From Velocimicrobium porci (GTDB lineage: Bacteria; Bacillota; Clostridia; Lachnospirales; Lachnospiraceae), in the NCBI RefSeq assembly GCF_009696045.1, contig NZ_VUMT01000012.1, positions 1 through 64,000 of the forward strand: a DNA stretch of 64,000 bases, given 5' to 3'. The translations under genes and the position numbers were made by a program. Shown piece by piece: positions 1-7,481 of the stretch; position 1 is the stretch's first letter, and every line of letters starts with the position of its first letter. A model generated the notes under the pieces. It was not told the origin of the DNA. It ran no database searches and saw only the letters and a list, made by a program, of their open reading frames with translations.

Positions 1-127
1 TTAAGTGATGGTCTTCAATATTATAAAGATTTAGAAAAGACATTACAAAAAACGCTTGTTGTAGCGGAAAAGGCTGCTGAAGAAACGAAAAATGCTTCTA
101 TTTCAAAAGCAAATGCAATTGAACAAA
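1..127 (+). repeat. Exact 127-bp direct repeat of an internal divIVA segment
   Basis: Bases 1-127 are identical to bases 335-461, which encode residues 51-92 of the divIVA product downstream. The identity ends abruptly at base 128 (C here, A at 462). The repeat begins at the first base of the window, so its true left end is not visible. It is either a partial tandem duplication of divIVA or an assembly artefact at a contig end. Confidence 0.95.
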
Positions 128-171
128 CAAAGAAAAAACGTTACAAAATAATAATATCAAAATACATATAG
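1..171 (+). pseudogene. Open frame: divIVA fragment joined to an unrelated C-terminal tail
   Basis: Frame 1 is open from the window edge to a TAG at 169-171. Its first 42 codons match divIVA codons 51-92. It then switches to a 14-residue basic tail, TKKKRYKIIISKYI, that divIVA lacks. The stop abuts the GAGGAGG ribosome site of divIVA. The tail looks like the end of a small RNA-binding protein. In related bacteria ylmH (an S4-domain protein) precedes divIVA, so it may be the ylmH end behind a misplaced divIVA segment. That assignment is a guess. No complete gene can be claimed. Confidence 0.4.
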
Positions 172-184
172 AGGAGGTAACTTT

Positions 185-1246
185 ATGTTAACACCTGTAG
201 AAATGCAAAACAGACCACTAAAAACCGGACGTGGATATAAGAAAAATGAAATGGATGAATTTCTCGAAGAAGTATTCAAAGATTATGAACAATTATATAA
301 AGAAAATTTAGAATTGAAAGATAAGCTTTCCGTATTAAGTGATGGTCTTCAATATTATAAAGATTTAGAAAAGACATTACAAAAAACGCTTGTTGTAGCG
401 GAAAAGGCTGCTGAAGAAACGAAAAATGCTTCTATTTCAAAAGCAAATGCAATTGAACAAAAAGCACAGGCACAGGCACGTTATATTATTGAAGATGCAA
501 AAAAGCAGGCCGAAAAAATCCACAATCAGACAGTGACCTTATTACAGCAATATGAAAATTATCGCTCTCAGTATAAACAGCTTGTATCTGCACAGCTTGA
601 ATTAATGGAATCAGATGCATTTCATTTACGGTTAAATAATATCGCTGATACACCTGACTTTTTAAAGGAAGAAGAAACAAAAAATGCAGATATTAAAATA
701 CCAAATATAAACAAAAGTAGAGCAGTAGAGCCAGAAATAACTTCACCTGAAGAAGAAATAAAAGATGAGAAATCAGATGATACAATTCCGGTAATAAATA
801 TTCCAGATATTGATATTCCTGAAGTTAATATACCTAAAATAGAAATGCCAGAGATGGAATCTACAGAAATGGTTCGTAAAGCACCTGATTCTGCAGATGT
901 AGAACAAAAACCTATCGTTGTAGAAAGTACTACACATGTAGAACAAAGTAATAATAATACAAATATTAGCCATTCAGAGCAAAAAAATGAAGATTTAACA
1001 TTAAATGAAATTGTAAAAAAAGAACTCACAGAAAATATATCTTCTATTAACAGTTCTTCTTTAGAAGCTTTTGCTCCGGAAAAGAAACCAATCAGGCAAG
1101 AGGCAAAAACGGAATTGAAAAGACCAGACAAAATACGTATTACCAGACCGGAACGTTTGTACATTCATAAAAAAATTACAAGCTCACAAGAAACTTCTGT
1201 ACAAGAAAAAAATGATAATTTTGATGATACATTTGAATTCCTTTAA
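185..1246 (+). CDS. divIVA: DivIVA family polar/septal scaffold protein
   Basis: DivIVA forms coiled-coil oligomers that settle on negatively curved membrane at septa and poles and recruit division, growth or sporulation partners. The N-terminal signature LTPVEMQNRPLKTGRGY and the following MDEFLEEV helix (residues 1-35) are typical. A long coiled coil follows to about residue 150. Residues 155-353 are acidic and low in complexity, with a run of IP-containing five-residue repeats at about 201-224 (e.g. DIDIPEVNIPKIEMP). At 353 aa it is much longer than Bacillus DivIVA (about 164 aa) because of this tail, which is probably disordered. The ATG follows GAGGAGG at 171-177. It heads a same-strand block with aroB, lspA and rluD, matching the usual divIVA-lspA-rluD neighbourhood. 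Confidence 0.93.
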   Translation: MLTPVEMQNRPLKTGRGYKKNEMDEFLEEVFKDYEQLYKENLELKDKLSVLSDGLQYYKDLEKTLQKTLVVAEKAAEETKNASISKANAIEQKAQAQARYIIEDAKKQAEKIHNQTVTLLQQYENYRSQYKQLVSAQLELMESDAFHLRLNNIADTPDFLKEEETKNADIKIPNINKSRAVEPEITSPEEEIKDEKSDDTIPVINIPDIDIPEVNIPKIEMPEMESTEMVRKAPDSADVEQKPIVVESTTHVEQSNNNTNISHSEQKNEDLTLNEIVKKELTENISSINSSSLEAFAPEKKPIRQEAKTELKRPDKIRITRPERLYIHKKITSSQETSVQEKNDNFDDTFEFL

Positions 1247-1286
1247 ATTCTTCTTATAAGTGTTATATATAAAGGAGGGACTGTTT

Positions 1287-2390
1287 ATGGATATTATAAA
1301 TAAAGAATTGATTATAACAAAAGAGGATAATCCAATTTATACCATATATATCGAAAACAATTATAACAAGCTTTCTTCTGTCATTGATAAATTGCAATTA
1401 GAACATGGAAAAGCATTAATTGTAACGGACTCAAATATCGGTATTCATTATGCCCAAGAAGTAAAATCAATTGTAAATCAATCAATACCTTTTGTCGAAA
1501 TTTTAACATTAGAGCCTGGAGAAGCGAATAAAAATATTGAAACAATTCAAAAAATCTACCATACATTAATCAGTTATCAGTTTGACAGAAAAGATATTTT
1601 AATTGCATTGGGTGGTGGGGTTGTTGGAGATATGACAGGATTTGCCGCTGCGACTTATTTAAGAGGAATTCGCTTTATACAGCTTCCAACTTCTTTATTG
1701 GCAATGGTCGATAGCAGTATTGGTGGAAAGACCGGAGTAGATTATTTATCCTACAAAAATATGGTCGGTGCCTTTCATCAGCCAAGTGCAGTATACATCA
1801 ACCTTCAGGTGTTGAATACTTTACCAGAACGAGAATACTATTCCGGCTTTGGTGAAATTATAAAACATGGTCTGATTAAGGACAAATCATATTATCGATG
1901 GTTGAAAAGTAACAGTTCCTCCATTTTATCCAGAGAAAATGAAAGTTTGACCGAAATGATTTATCGAAGCTGTTCGATAAAAAAACAAGTTGTTGAATCG
2001 GATCCACATGAAAACGGCGAAAGAGCATTGTTGAATTTCGGTCATACAGTTGGACATTCAATTGAAAAACAATTAAATTTTAGTTATCTTCATGGCGAGT
2101 GTGTTTCATTAGGAATCGTAGCAGCAGCACAATTGTCTTATGAACATGGAAATCTTTCCATTGATGAATTGGAAGATATAAAAGAAACATTAAAACAATT
2201 TAAACTTCCGGTTTGCTTATCTAATGTTTCTTTTTCATCAAAAATAATTGCGCAAACTACAAGAAATGATAAAAAAATGGAAGCTGGACAAATTAAATTC
2301 ATTTTACTTCATTCAATTGGCGCCGCATATATCGACAAAACAATTACAGAACAGGAGATTGAGAGTGCTGTTCAGTTAATACTAATTTAA
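1287..2390 (+). CDS. aroB: 3-dehydroquinate synthase
   Basis: AroB converts DAHP to 3-dehydroquinate, the second step of the shikimate route to aromatic amino acids. It is cytosolic and uses NAD and a divalent metal. The glycine-rich NAD/phosphate region ALGGGVVGDMTGFAA lies near residues 108-122, followed by LPTSLLAMVDSSIGGKTGVD. The metal ligands expected for the family are visible as E190 (GFGEIIKHG), H253 (FGHTVGH) and H269 (LHGE). At 367 aa the length is normal. The ATG at 1287 is chosen because AAAGGAGGG precedes it by seven bases; an in-frame GTG at 1260 has no ribosome site. It sits between divIVA and lspA with no other shikimate gene nearby. Confidence 0.97.
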   Translation: MDIINKELIITKEDNPIYTIYIENNYNKLSSVIDKLQLEHGKALIVTDSNIGIHYAQEVKSIVNQSIPFVEILTLEPGEANKNIETIQKIYHTLISYQFDRKDILIALGGGVVGDMTGFAAATYLRGIRFIQLPTSLLAMVDSSIGGKTGVDYLSYKNMVGAFHQPSAVYINLQVLNTLPEREYYSGFGEIIKHGLIKDKSYYRWLKSNSSSILSRENESLTEMIYRSCSIKKQVVESDPHENGERALLNFGHTVGHSIEKQLNFSYLHGECVSLGIVAAAQLSYEHGNLSIDELEDIKETLKQFKLPVCLSNVSFSSKIIAQTTRNDKKMEAGQIKFILLHSIGAAYIDKTITEQEIESAVQLILI

Positions 2391-2425
2391 GAGATTTTAA
2401 GAGATTTTAAGAGATTTTAAGAGAT
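2391..2425 (+). repeat. Decamer tandem repeat between aroB and lspA
   Basis: Directly after the aroB stop codon the ten-base unit GAGATTTTAA occurs three times without error (2391-2420), followed by a partial fourth copy GAGAT at 2421-2425. The partial copy runs into the lspA ribosome site (GATGAGG) and the lspA ATG is at 2436. Copy number could vary by slippage without touching either coding frame. Confidence 0.95.
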
Positions 2426-2435
2426 GAGGTAACCT

Positions 2436-2939
2436 ATGAATCAGAAAAAAGCACGAAAAGGCGTAAGTATTCTTTTGTTACTTGTAATTATTGATCAGGC
2501 AACAAAGCAATTGGCAAAATATTTTTTAGAGGGAACAGAGGGTTTATCTATTATTCCAGGGGTGTTTTCTCTTCAGTACCTTGAAAACAGAGGTGCAGCT
2601 TTTGGAATATTTCAAAATAAAACAATTTTTTTAGTTGTATTAACATTAGCAATCATGCTTTTACTGTGTTATGTTTATATAAAATTACCAGATACAAAGC
2701 ATTATCTGCCTATGGAATATACTTTGATTTTAATTGCATCAGGAGCGATTGGAAATTTTATTGACCGTATTATAAACCGGTATGTGATTGATTTTTTCTA
2801 TTTTGAATTGATTGACTTTCCAATTTTTAATGTGGCCGATTGTTATGTAACAGTAGCTACAATTTTATTGCTTTTATTATGTCTTTTTTATTACAAAGAA
2901 GATGATTTTACATGTTTATCAAAGAAAAAAGGAGAATAA
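2436..2939 (+). CDS. lspA: Lipoprotein signal peptidase (signal peptidase II)
   Basis: LspA is an aspartyl protease of the cytoplasmic membrane that removes the signal peptide of prolipoproteins after diacylglyceryl transfer to the lipobox cysteine. The protein is 167 aa with four hydrophobic segments. It shows the family motifs DQATK (20-24), ENRGAAFGIF (50-59) and SGAIGNFIDR (102-111). The two expected catalytic aspartates are D119 (VIDF) and D135 (FNVADC). The start follows GATGAGG. Likely clients encoded here are the trigger-factor-like lipoprotein, the TrpX-type binding protein and the DUF3048 protein. It is followed after nine bases by the pseudouridine synthase gene, the usual order in Firmicutes. 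Confidence 0.97.
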   Translation: MNQKKARKGVSILLLLVIIDQATKQLAKYFLEGTEGLSIIPGVFSLQYLENRGAAFGIFQNKTIFLVVLTLAIMLLLCYVYIKLPDTKHYLPMEYTLILIASGAIGNFIDRIINRYVIDFFYFELIDFPIFNVADCYVTVATILLLLLCLFYYKEDDFTCLSKKKGE

Positions 2940-2948
2940 AATTTTAAA

Positions 2949-3869
2949 ATGGAAAATCAATTACTTACTTTCTTAGTAACGGATGAAGATAAAAATAAAC
3001 GAATTGATAAATATCTCACGGAAAAAAATCAAGAACTTTCACGTTCCTATATTCAAAAACTAATTCAAGATGGTCTTGTTACTAAGAATAATAAAATATT
3101 AAAAGCAAATTATAAGCTATCAGTTGGAGATACGATATCGGTTGCAATTCCTGCACCTGTTGACCTAGATATTGAACCTGAGCCAATACCTCTTGATATT
3201 ATTTATGAAGATGATGATGTAATATTAATTAACAAACCTAAAAATATGGTAGTGCATCCTGCACCAGGACATTATTCAGGAACGATTGTAAATGCGTTAC
3301 TATATCATTGCAAGAACAATCTTTCCGGGATAAATGGTGTTATGCGACCGGGTATTGTTCATCGGATTGATATGAATACAACCGGTGTTATTGTCGCCTG
3401 TAAAAATGATAAAGCACACAATTGCCTTGCAAAACAGTTAAAAGAACATTCGATAACAAGAAAGTATGATGCAATCGTATATGGTAATTTCGCTGATTTA
3501 ACAGGTACGATAGAAGGTCCAATAGGACGTCATCCGATTGACCGAAAAAAGATGGCAATTAACCAAAAAAATGGGAAATCAGCGGTAACTCACTATACCG
3601 TTTTAGAAAATCTTCAGCAATTTTCACATATTGAGTGTATGCTGGAAACAGGAAGAACGCATCAGATTCGAGTTCATATGGCAAGTATTAATCATCCGCT
3701 ATTAGGGGATGATGTCTATGGTCCTAAAAAAACAAAATTTAGCTATTTAGAAGGTCAGACACTCCATGCGAGAGTACTTGGCTTTATTCATCCTACAAGA
3801 AATCAATATATGGAATTTGAGGCACCTCTGCCTGAATATTTTAATCACTTATTACAACAACTAAGATAA
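2949..3869 (+). CDS. RluA/RluD family 23S rRNA pseudouridine synthase
   Basis: Isomerises uridine to pseudouridine in structured RNA, most likely in helix 69 of 23S rRNA by analogy with RluD. An N-terminal S4 RNA-binding domain (about 15-75, with LSRSYIQKLIQDGLVTKNN) is followed by the catalytic domain. The active-site motif HRIDMNTTG carries the presumed nucleophile D141. ETGRTHQIRVHMASINHPLLGD near 236-258 is the second diagnostic block. The length of 306 aa is normal. The RluD specificity is inferred from synteny with lspA; RluA-family paralogues cannot be told apart with certainty from sequence alone. Confidence 0.93.
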   Translation: MENQLLTFLVTDEDKNKRIDKYLTEKNQELSRSYIQKLIQDGLVTKNNKILKANYKLSVGDTISVAIPAPVDLDIEPEPIPLDIIYEDDDVILINKPKNMVVHPAPGHYSGTIVNALLYHCKNNLSGINGVMRPGIVHRIDMNTTGVIVACKNDKAHNCLAKQLKEHSITRKYDAIVYGNFADLTGTIEGPIGRHPIDRKKMAINQKNGKSAVTHYTVLENLQQFSHIECMLETGRTHQIRVHMASINHPLLGDDVYGPKKTKFSYLEGQTLHARVLGFIHPTRNQYMEFEAPLPEYFNHLLQQLR

Positions 3870-3923
3870 ATTGATAGGTATTACTAAAAAATTAATTATG
3901 TTGCAAAAGTATTACATAATAAG

Positions 3924-3952
3924 TTGACTTTTTTATTCTAATAATGTAGAAT
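3924..3952 (+). promoter_or_regulatory. Promoter of the BlaI-like regulator gene
   Basis: TTGACT at 3924-3929 and TAGAAT at 3947-3952 are separated by 17 bases, a close match to the vegetative sigma factor consensus. The -10 box lies inside one arm of an inverted repeat (ATTCTA 3935-3940, TAGAAT 3947-3952), so a bound repressor would block it. Confidence 0.75.
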
Positions 3953-3979
3953 TTAATTGATAATTTCTACAAGTGTAGA
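3937..3979 (+). promoter_or_regulatory. Two BlaI/MecI-type operator-like palindromes
   Basis: The 14-mer TCTACAAGTGTAGA at 3966-3979 is a perfect palindrome around a two-base centre and contains the TACAnnTGTA core known for BlaI/MecI operators. A second, degenerate copy TCTAATAATGTAGA lies at 3937-3950 over the -10 box. The two starts are 29 bases apart, close to three helical turns. Both sit between promoter and start codon of the BlaI-like gene, which suggests autorepression. Binding itself is inferred. Confidence 0.7.
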
Positions 3980-4028
3980 GTTTGATTCTTATTATTTTGT
4001 TAAAGGTAATATTAATGGAGGTGTTTTT

Positions 4029-4394
4029 GTGAAGGAAATACGACTTCATGAAGGTGAATTAAATATAATGGAACTTTTATGGTCCAATAAAGTATTGGCT
4101 GCAAAAGATATCTCAAAAATTATAAAAGAATATATTGGATGGGAAAAAAATACCACCTATACAGTCATCAAACGTTTAATTGATAAAGGTGCCATTATTA
4201 GAGAAGATCCTGGTTTTTTATGTAAAGCCGCAATTCCAAAGCGAACCATTCAAATTATAGAAACACAGGCATTATTAAACAAATTGTACAATGGTTCACT
4301 CAGTAATTTTTTAACAGAATATATTGGGAATCAAACGTTGTCAACGAGTGAAGTTCTTGAATTAGAACGAATTATTAATGAATATAAGCTATAA
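4029..4394 (+). CDS. BlaI/MecI/CopY family transcriptional repressor
   Basis: A 121-aa winged-helix repressor. The N-terminal domain (about 1-72) has the family pattern LHEGELNIMELLW, AAKDISKII and NTTYTVIKRLIDKGAI. The C-terminal dimerisation helices follow. GSLSNFLTEYI at 89-99 aligns with the stretch of MecI/BlaI that contains the Asn-Phe bond cut by BlaR1-type proteases, so N93-F94 could be a cleavage site. No BlaR1/MecR1-like sensor protease is encoded next to it. The GTG at 4029 is chosen because GGAGGTG precedes it; an upstream in-frame TTG at 3957 lies inside the operator region. Likely targets are its own promoter and perhaps the secreted peptidase gene downstream. A role in beta-lactam resistance cannot be claimed. 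Confidence 0.88.
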   Translation: MKEIRLHEGELNIMELLWSNKVLAAKDISKIIKEYIGWEKNTTYTVIKRLIDKGAIIREDPGFLCKAAIPKRTIQIIETQALLNKLYNGSLSNFLTEYIGNQTLSTSEVLELERIINEYKL

Positions 4395-4436
4395 TTTTTT
4401 ATTATGATATTAGCTGTAGTGTAGTAATAAGAACAG

Positions 4437-4497
4437 TATAAAAACATGTGTTTTTATATCAAAATAACTCTTCGCCAAATCCCTGTTTTGCGAAGAG
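4437..4497 (+). promoter_or_regulatory. Leader palindrome and hairpin ahead of the secreted peptidase gene
   Basis: TATAAAAACA (4437-4446) and TGTTTTTATA (4449-4458) form a perfect ten-base inverted repeat with a two-base centre. The core ACAnnTGT partly resembles the BlaI-type operator upstream. A second inverted repeat, CTCTTCGC (4468-4475) and GCGAAGAG (4490-4497), could form an RNA hairpin ending just before the AAGGAG ribosome site at 4502. No T-run follows, so this is not a normal terminator. Confidence 0.55.
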
Positions 4498-4517
4498 AAA
4501 TAAGGAGTTTATAAAAA

Positions 4518-6254
4518 ATGTACAAATTCAAATCAACGTTATTATTTTTTTTCTGTTTTACTTTTATTCTTTTTTCGGGGAAAATTGCATATTCGGATAC
4601 CGTTTCAGAACCGAATCCAACTTCAGAACCTACTGTAACTTCAGATTCAACACTAATTTCAGAACCTACTGCAAGTCCTGAGCCAACACCAACTTCAGAA
4701 CCTGTCACAAGTCCTGAGCCAACACCAACTTCAGAGCCTGTTACAAGTTCTGAGCCGAATCCAATCCCTAAAGAGATCCCTTTGTTATCCCAAAAAGAAT
4801 TAACGATTGTATATGGTAAAAAAGGAAATGTTCCAAAGATAAAAAATCTTCCGGCTAATTACAAAATTTCATATAAGGCTACAAATACATCCGTTGCCAC
4901 TGTAAGCAATAAAGGTATAATTACTCCAAAAGGCATAGGGAATTGTAAAATAAATATAAAGATAACTGACTTATCATATGATAAAAATACGGTATATACT
5001 CTTCCACTTAATATTCATATAATATCAAATATAAAGAAAATTACATACCAGTATCTTGAATCTTCTTCGATTACATTAGCAGTCAGTCAAACAAGAAAAT
5101 TAGATTATACTATTTCTCCAAAGACTTCTAAAATTCCTACCTTGGTCTGGAAATCTTCTAATCCTGATGTTGCTACTGTTTCGACCAATGGAATCATAAA
5201 AGCAAAAAAGCAAGGAAAAGCAAAGATTTCGGTTTTTGTAAAAGGGAATAAAGCGATATCGGATTCCATAAAAGTAACTGTAACAAAAAGAGCCGATTCT
5301 TTTTCACCTAAAAAGCTATCTATTGTTGATCCTTCATCTTCTAGATATACATACACTGCAATGGAAACCGACATTAGGCAATTACAAAAAAAATATGGCG
5401 ATCGTATTCATGTAACAACAATTGGAAACTCTTATGATAATCGAAAAATTTGTGAAATCACTCTTGGTAATCCAAATGCCACTAAGAATATCGTCATTAA
5501 TTCTGCTATTCATGCAAGAGAATATATGACATCCCAGCTTACCATGAGACAGTTAGAATATTATTGTAGTAATTATTACAATGGAATTTATAAAGGTCGC
5601 TATTATAGTGAATTATTTGATAACGTATGTATTCATTTGATACCAATGTTGAATCCAGACGGTGTTTCCATCAGTCAATTTGGCTTAAAAGGAATTCATA
5701 ATGCTACTTTGCGTCGTAATGTAGAAAAGATAGGAAAAAAATATGGAAACGGTTCATTCTCCTTTTATAAAAAATGGAAAGCAAATGCACGTGGCGTTGA
5801 CTTAAATCGAAATTTTAGTCCAGGATGGAAAACTTCAGCAAGAAACTACAAACATCCAAATAGTGCCTATTATAAAGGAACTATGCCGGCATCTGAAAAA
5901 GAAACACAAGCTATTATAAAAACAATTAACCTGCAAAAACCAGTTGCAACACTTAATTATCATGCAATGGGTTCTGTTATATATTGGTATTTTGGTCAAA
6001 AAGGAGAACTATTAAATAGGTCAAAAAAATTGGTTTCAGAAATTAAACGTCTGACCAATTATATGCCAATAAACGGAAGTTATAACAAGAAAGACGCTGC
6101 AGGGCTCGGTGACTGGACTTCTATATGCAAGCACATTCCAACTGCAACCATTGAAATCGGAAGATCACAATGTCCGGTTTCAATCAAAGAATTTCCGTCA
6201 ATTTGGAATAAAAATAAAGAAATATGGGTGGCTACTGCCAGTTTATATGATTAA
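4518..6254 (+). CDS. Secreted zinc carboxypeptidase (M14) with Ig-like Big2 domains
   Basis: A 578-aa exported protein. Residues 1-26 form a signal peptide with no lipobox. Residues 30-82 are a Ser/Pro/Glu/Thr linker with near-perfect 12-residue repeats (SPEPTPTSEPVT). Two bacterial Ig-like (Big2) domains follow at about 90-170 and 175-257, each with the typical SVATVSNKGIITPKG or DVATVSTNGIIKAK block. Residues 275-578 are an M14 metallocarboxypeptidase: zinc ligands H332 and E335 in IHAREY, substrate-binding RGVDLNRNF at 426-433, the third ligand H482 in LNYHAMG, and the catalytic glutamate E546 in ATIEIG. It probably trims peptides or cell-wall stem peptides outside the cell, with the Ig domains giving wall or substrate contact. 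Its place just after a BlaI-type repressor suggests induced expression. Confidence 0.9.
   Translation: MYKFKSTLLFFFCFTFILFSGKIAYSDTVSEPNPTSEPTVTSDSTLISEPTASPEPTPTSEPVTSPEPTPTSEPVTSSEPNPIPKEIPLLSQKELTIVYGKKGNVPKIKNLPANYKISYKATNTSVATVSNKGIITPKGIGNCKINIKITDLSYDKNTVYTLPLNIHIISNIKKITYQYLESSSITLAVSQTRKLDYTISPKTSKIPTLVWKSSNPDVATVSTNGIIKAKKQGKAKISVFVKGNKAISDSIKVTVTKRADSFSPKKLSIVDPSSSRYTYTAMETDIRQLQKKYGDRIHVTTIGNSYDNRKICEITLGNPNATKNIVINSAIHAREYMTSQLTMRQLEYYCSNYYNGIYKGRYYSELFDNVCIHLIPMLNPDGVSISQFGLKGIHNATLRRNVEKIGKKYGNGSFSFYKKWKANARGVDLNRNFSPGWKTSARNYKHPNSAYYKGTMPASEKETQAIIKTINLQKPVATLNYHAMGSVIYWYFGQKGELLNRSKKLVSEIKRLTNYMPINGSYNKKDAAGLGDWTSICKHIPTATIEIGRSQCPVSIKEFPSIWNKNKEIWVATASLYD
4674..4757 (+). repeat. 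36-bp in-frame tandem repeat in the peptidase linker
   Basis: Units at 4674-4709 and 4710-4745 differ at only two bases and encode SPEPTPTSEPVT twice; a diverged partial third unit follows. The 12-codon unit length means that copy-number change would lengthen or shorten the linker without shifting frame. Confidence 0.9.
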
Positions 6255-6297
6255 TTTCATTATATATTTAGCAAAACAAGGAAAGGAATTGATTAAA

Positions 6298-7359
6298 ATG
6301 AATGAAAATATTTCATATAATAAGCAACTTACTATTGATAATACTTCGAAATTACGAGAATTATTGACAACACTCCCTGGTTTTTGTAAGGAATATTTTC
6401 GGGCAATTGAACCAAAAACTTCGACTAAAACAAGAATTTCTTATGTATACGATCTTCGTGTTTTTTTTCAATTTTTAATTCAAACAAATCCACAATTTAA
6501 AACATATAATACAACCGATTTTAAATTAGAAGATTTAGAACAGTTAGAATCCGTGGACATTGAAGAATATTTAGAATATCTAAAATTGTATCAAAATCAG
6601 GATGGAAAAAGTTATACAAACGATGAACGTGGAATTCATAGAAAACTATCTTCTCTCCGTTCATTTTATTACTATTTTAACCGTAGAAAATTATTGAAAA
6701 CAAATCCATCCTTACTTGTGGATATGCCCAAAATTCATTCGAAAGAGATTGTTCGCTTAGATTATGATGAAGTTGCTATGCTGTTAGATTTGGTAGAACA
6801 TGGAAGTCCTAATTTAACTGGACGAAAAAAAACTTATTTTAAACAAAATAAATTAAGGAATTTGGCAATTTTTACCCTTTTGCTTGGAACTGGAATTCGT
6901 GTATCAGAATGTGTTGGCTTAGACTTAAATGATGTTGATTTTAAAAATGACCGAATTAAAATTATTCGAAAAGGTGGAAAGGAAGATTTTGTATACTTTG
7001 GAATTGAAGTTGAAGAAGCATTGCGAAATTATATAGAAGTCAGTCGCACTGCTATTACTCCTTTGCCTGGTCACGAAAATGCTTTATTTCTATCTATCCA
7101 AAAAAGAAGAATGACTGTTCGTGCAATTGAAAACTTAGTATCCGATTATGCAAGCCAAATTACAACCCTAAAACATATTACACCGCATAAACTTCGCAGT
7201 ACTTATGGAACTACTTTATACCGGGAAACAGGTGATATTTATCTTGTTGCCGAAGTGTTAGGACATAATGATGTAAATACGACAAAAAAGCACTATGCTG
7301 CACTTGATGAAGACCGTAAACGTAAGGCAGCAAATGTAGTTAAATTAAGAGAAAGCTAG
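6298..7359 (+). CDS. XerC/XerD-family tyrosine recombinase
   Basis: A 353-aa site-specific recombinase. The N-terminal core-binding SAM-like domain covers about 25-140 and the catalytic domain 150-350. All catalytic residues expected of the family are visible: R201 (GTGIRVSE), a beta-hairpin lysine (K225 or K228 in RKGGKED), H297 and R300 (HKLRSTYG), H323 (LGHNDV) and the nucleophile Y333 (KKHYAA). The ATG at 6298 follows AAGGAAAGG; an earlier in-frame methionine at 6109 lies deep inside the peptidase gene. It could be a chromosomal XerC/D-type resolvase or an integrase of a lost element. No phage genes or attachment sites are nearby. Confidence 0.88.
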   Translation: MNENISYNKQLTIDNTSKLRELLTTLPGFCKEYFRAIEPKTSTKTRISYVYDLRVFFQFLIQTNPQFKTYNTTDFKLEDLEQLESVDIEEYLEYLKLYQNQDGKSYTNDERGIHRKLSSLRSFYYYFNRRKLLKTNPSLLVDMPKIHSKEIVRLDYDEVAMLLDLVEHGSPNLTGRKKTYFKQNKLRNLAIFTLLLGTGIRVSECVGLDLNDVDFKNDRIKIIRKGGKEDFVYFGIEVEEALRNYIEVSRTAITPLPGHENALFLSIQKRRMTVRAIENLVSDYASQITTLKHITPHKLRSTYGTTLYRETGDIYLVAEVLGHNDVNTTKKHYAALDEDRKRKAANVVKLRES

Positions 7360-7376
7360 TATTTGTTATTAGTTAT

Positions 7377-7439
7377 AATTAGGAAGTCACACCCTTTTAC
7401 TTATATCAATTATCAATAAAAAGGTGTGACTTCTTAATT
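7377..7439. terminator. Intrinsic terminator between convergent genes
   Basis: A long inverted repeat pairs 7377-7398 with 7419-7439 (core GAAGTCACACC / GGTGTGACTTC) around a 20-base loop. AT-rich tracts on both sides allow it to work for the recombinase gene on + and the deacylase gene on -. Confidence 0.85.
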
Positions 7440-7481
7440 GGATTTTGCTTTTGTATAATAAGTATTTTTTTCTTTATACCA

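Noticed and set aside
622-1164. Open frame of 180 codons on the minus strand opposite divIVA
   Set aside because: It mirrors the low-complexity acidic tail of divIVA, is rich in Ser/Ile/Phe without domain signs, and lacks a ribosome site.
3957-4394. BlaI-like gene as part of a beta-lactam resistance operon
   Set aside because: No beta-lactamase, PBP2a or BlaR1/MecR1 gene is nearby. The HExxH protein at 8850-10091 has one helix with its domain predicted outside, unlike the cytosolic zinc protease loop of BlaR1.
4448-4708. Open frames on both strands over the peptidase signal and linker
   Set aside because: They result from the repetitive linker DNA; the plus-strand peptidase frame has a ribosome site, signal peptide and conserved domains.
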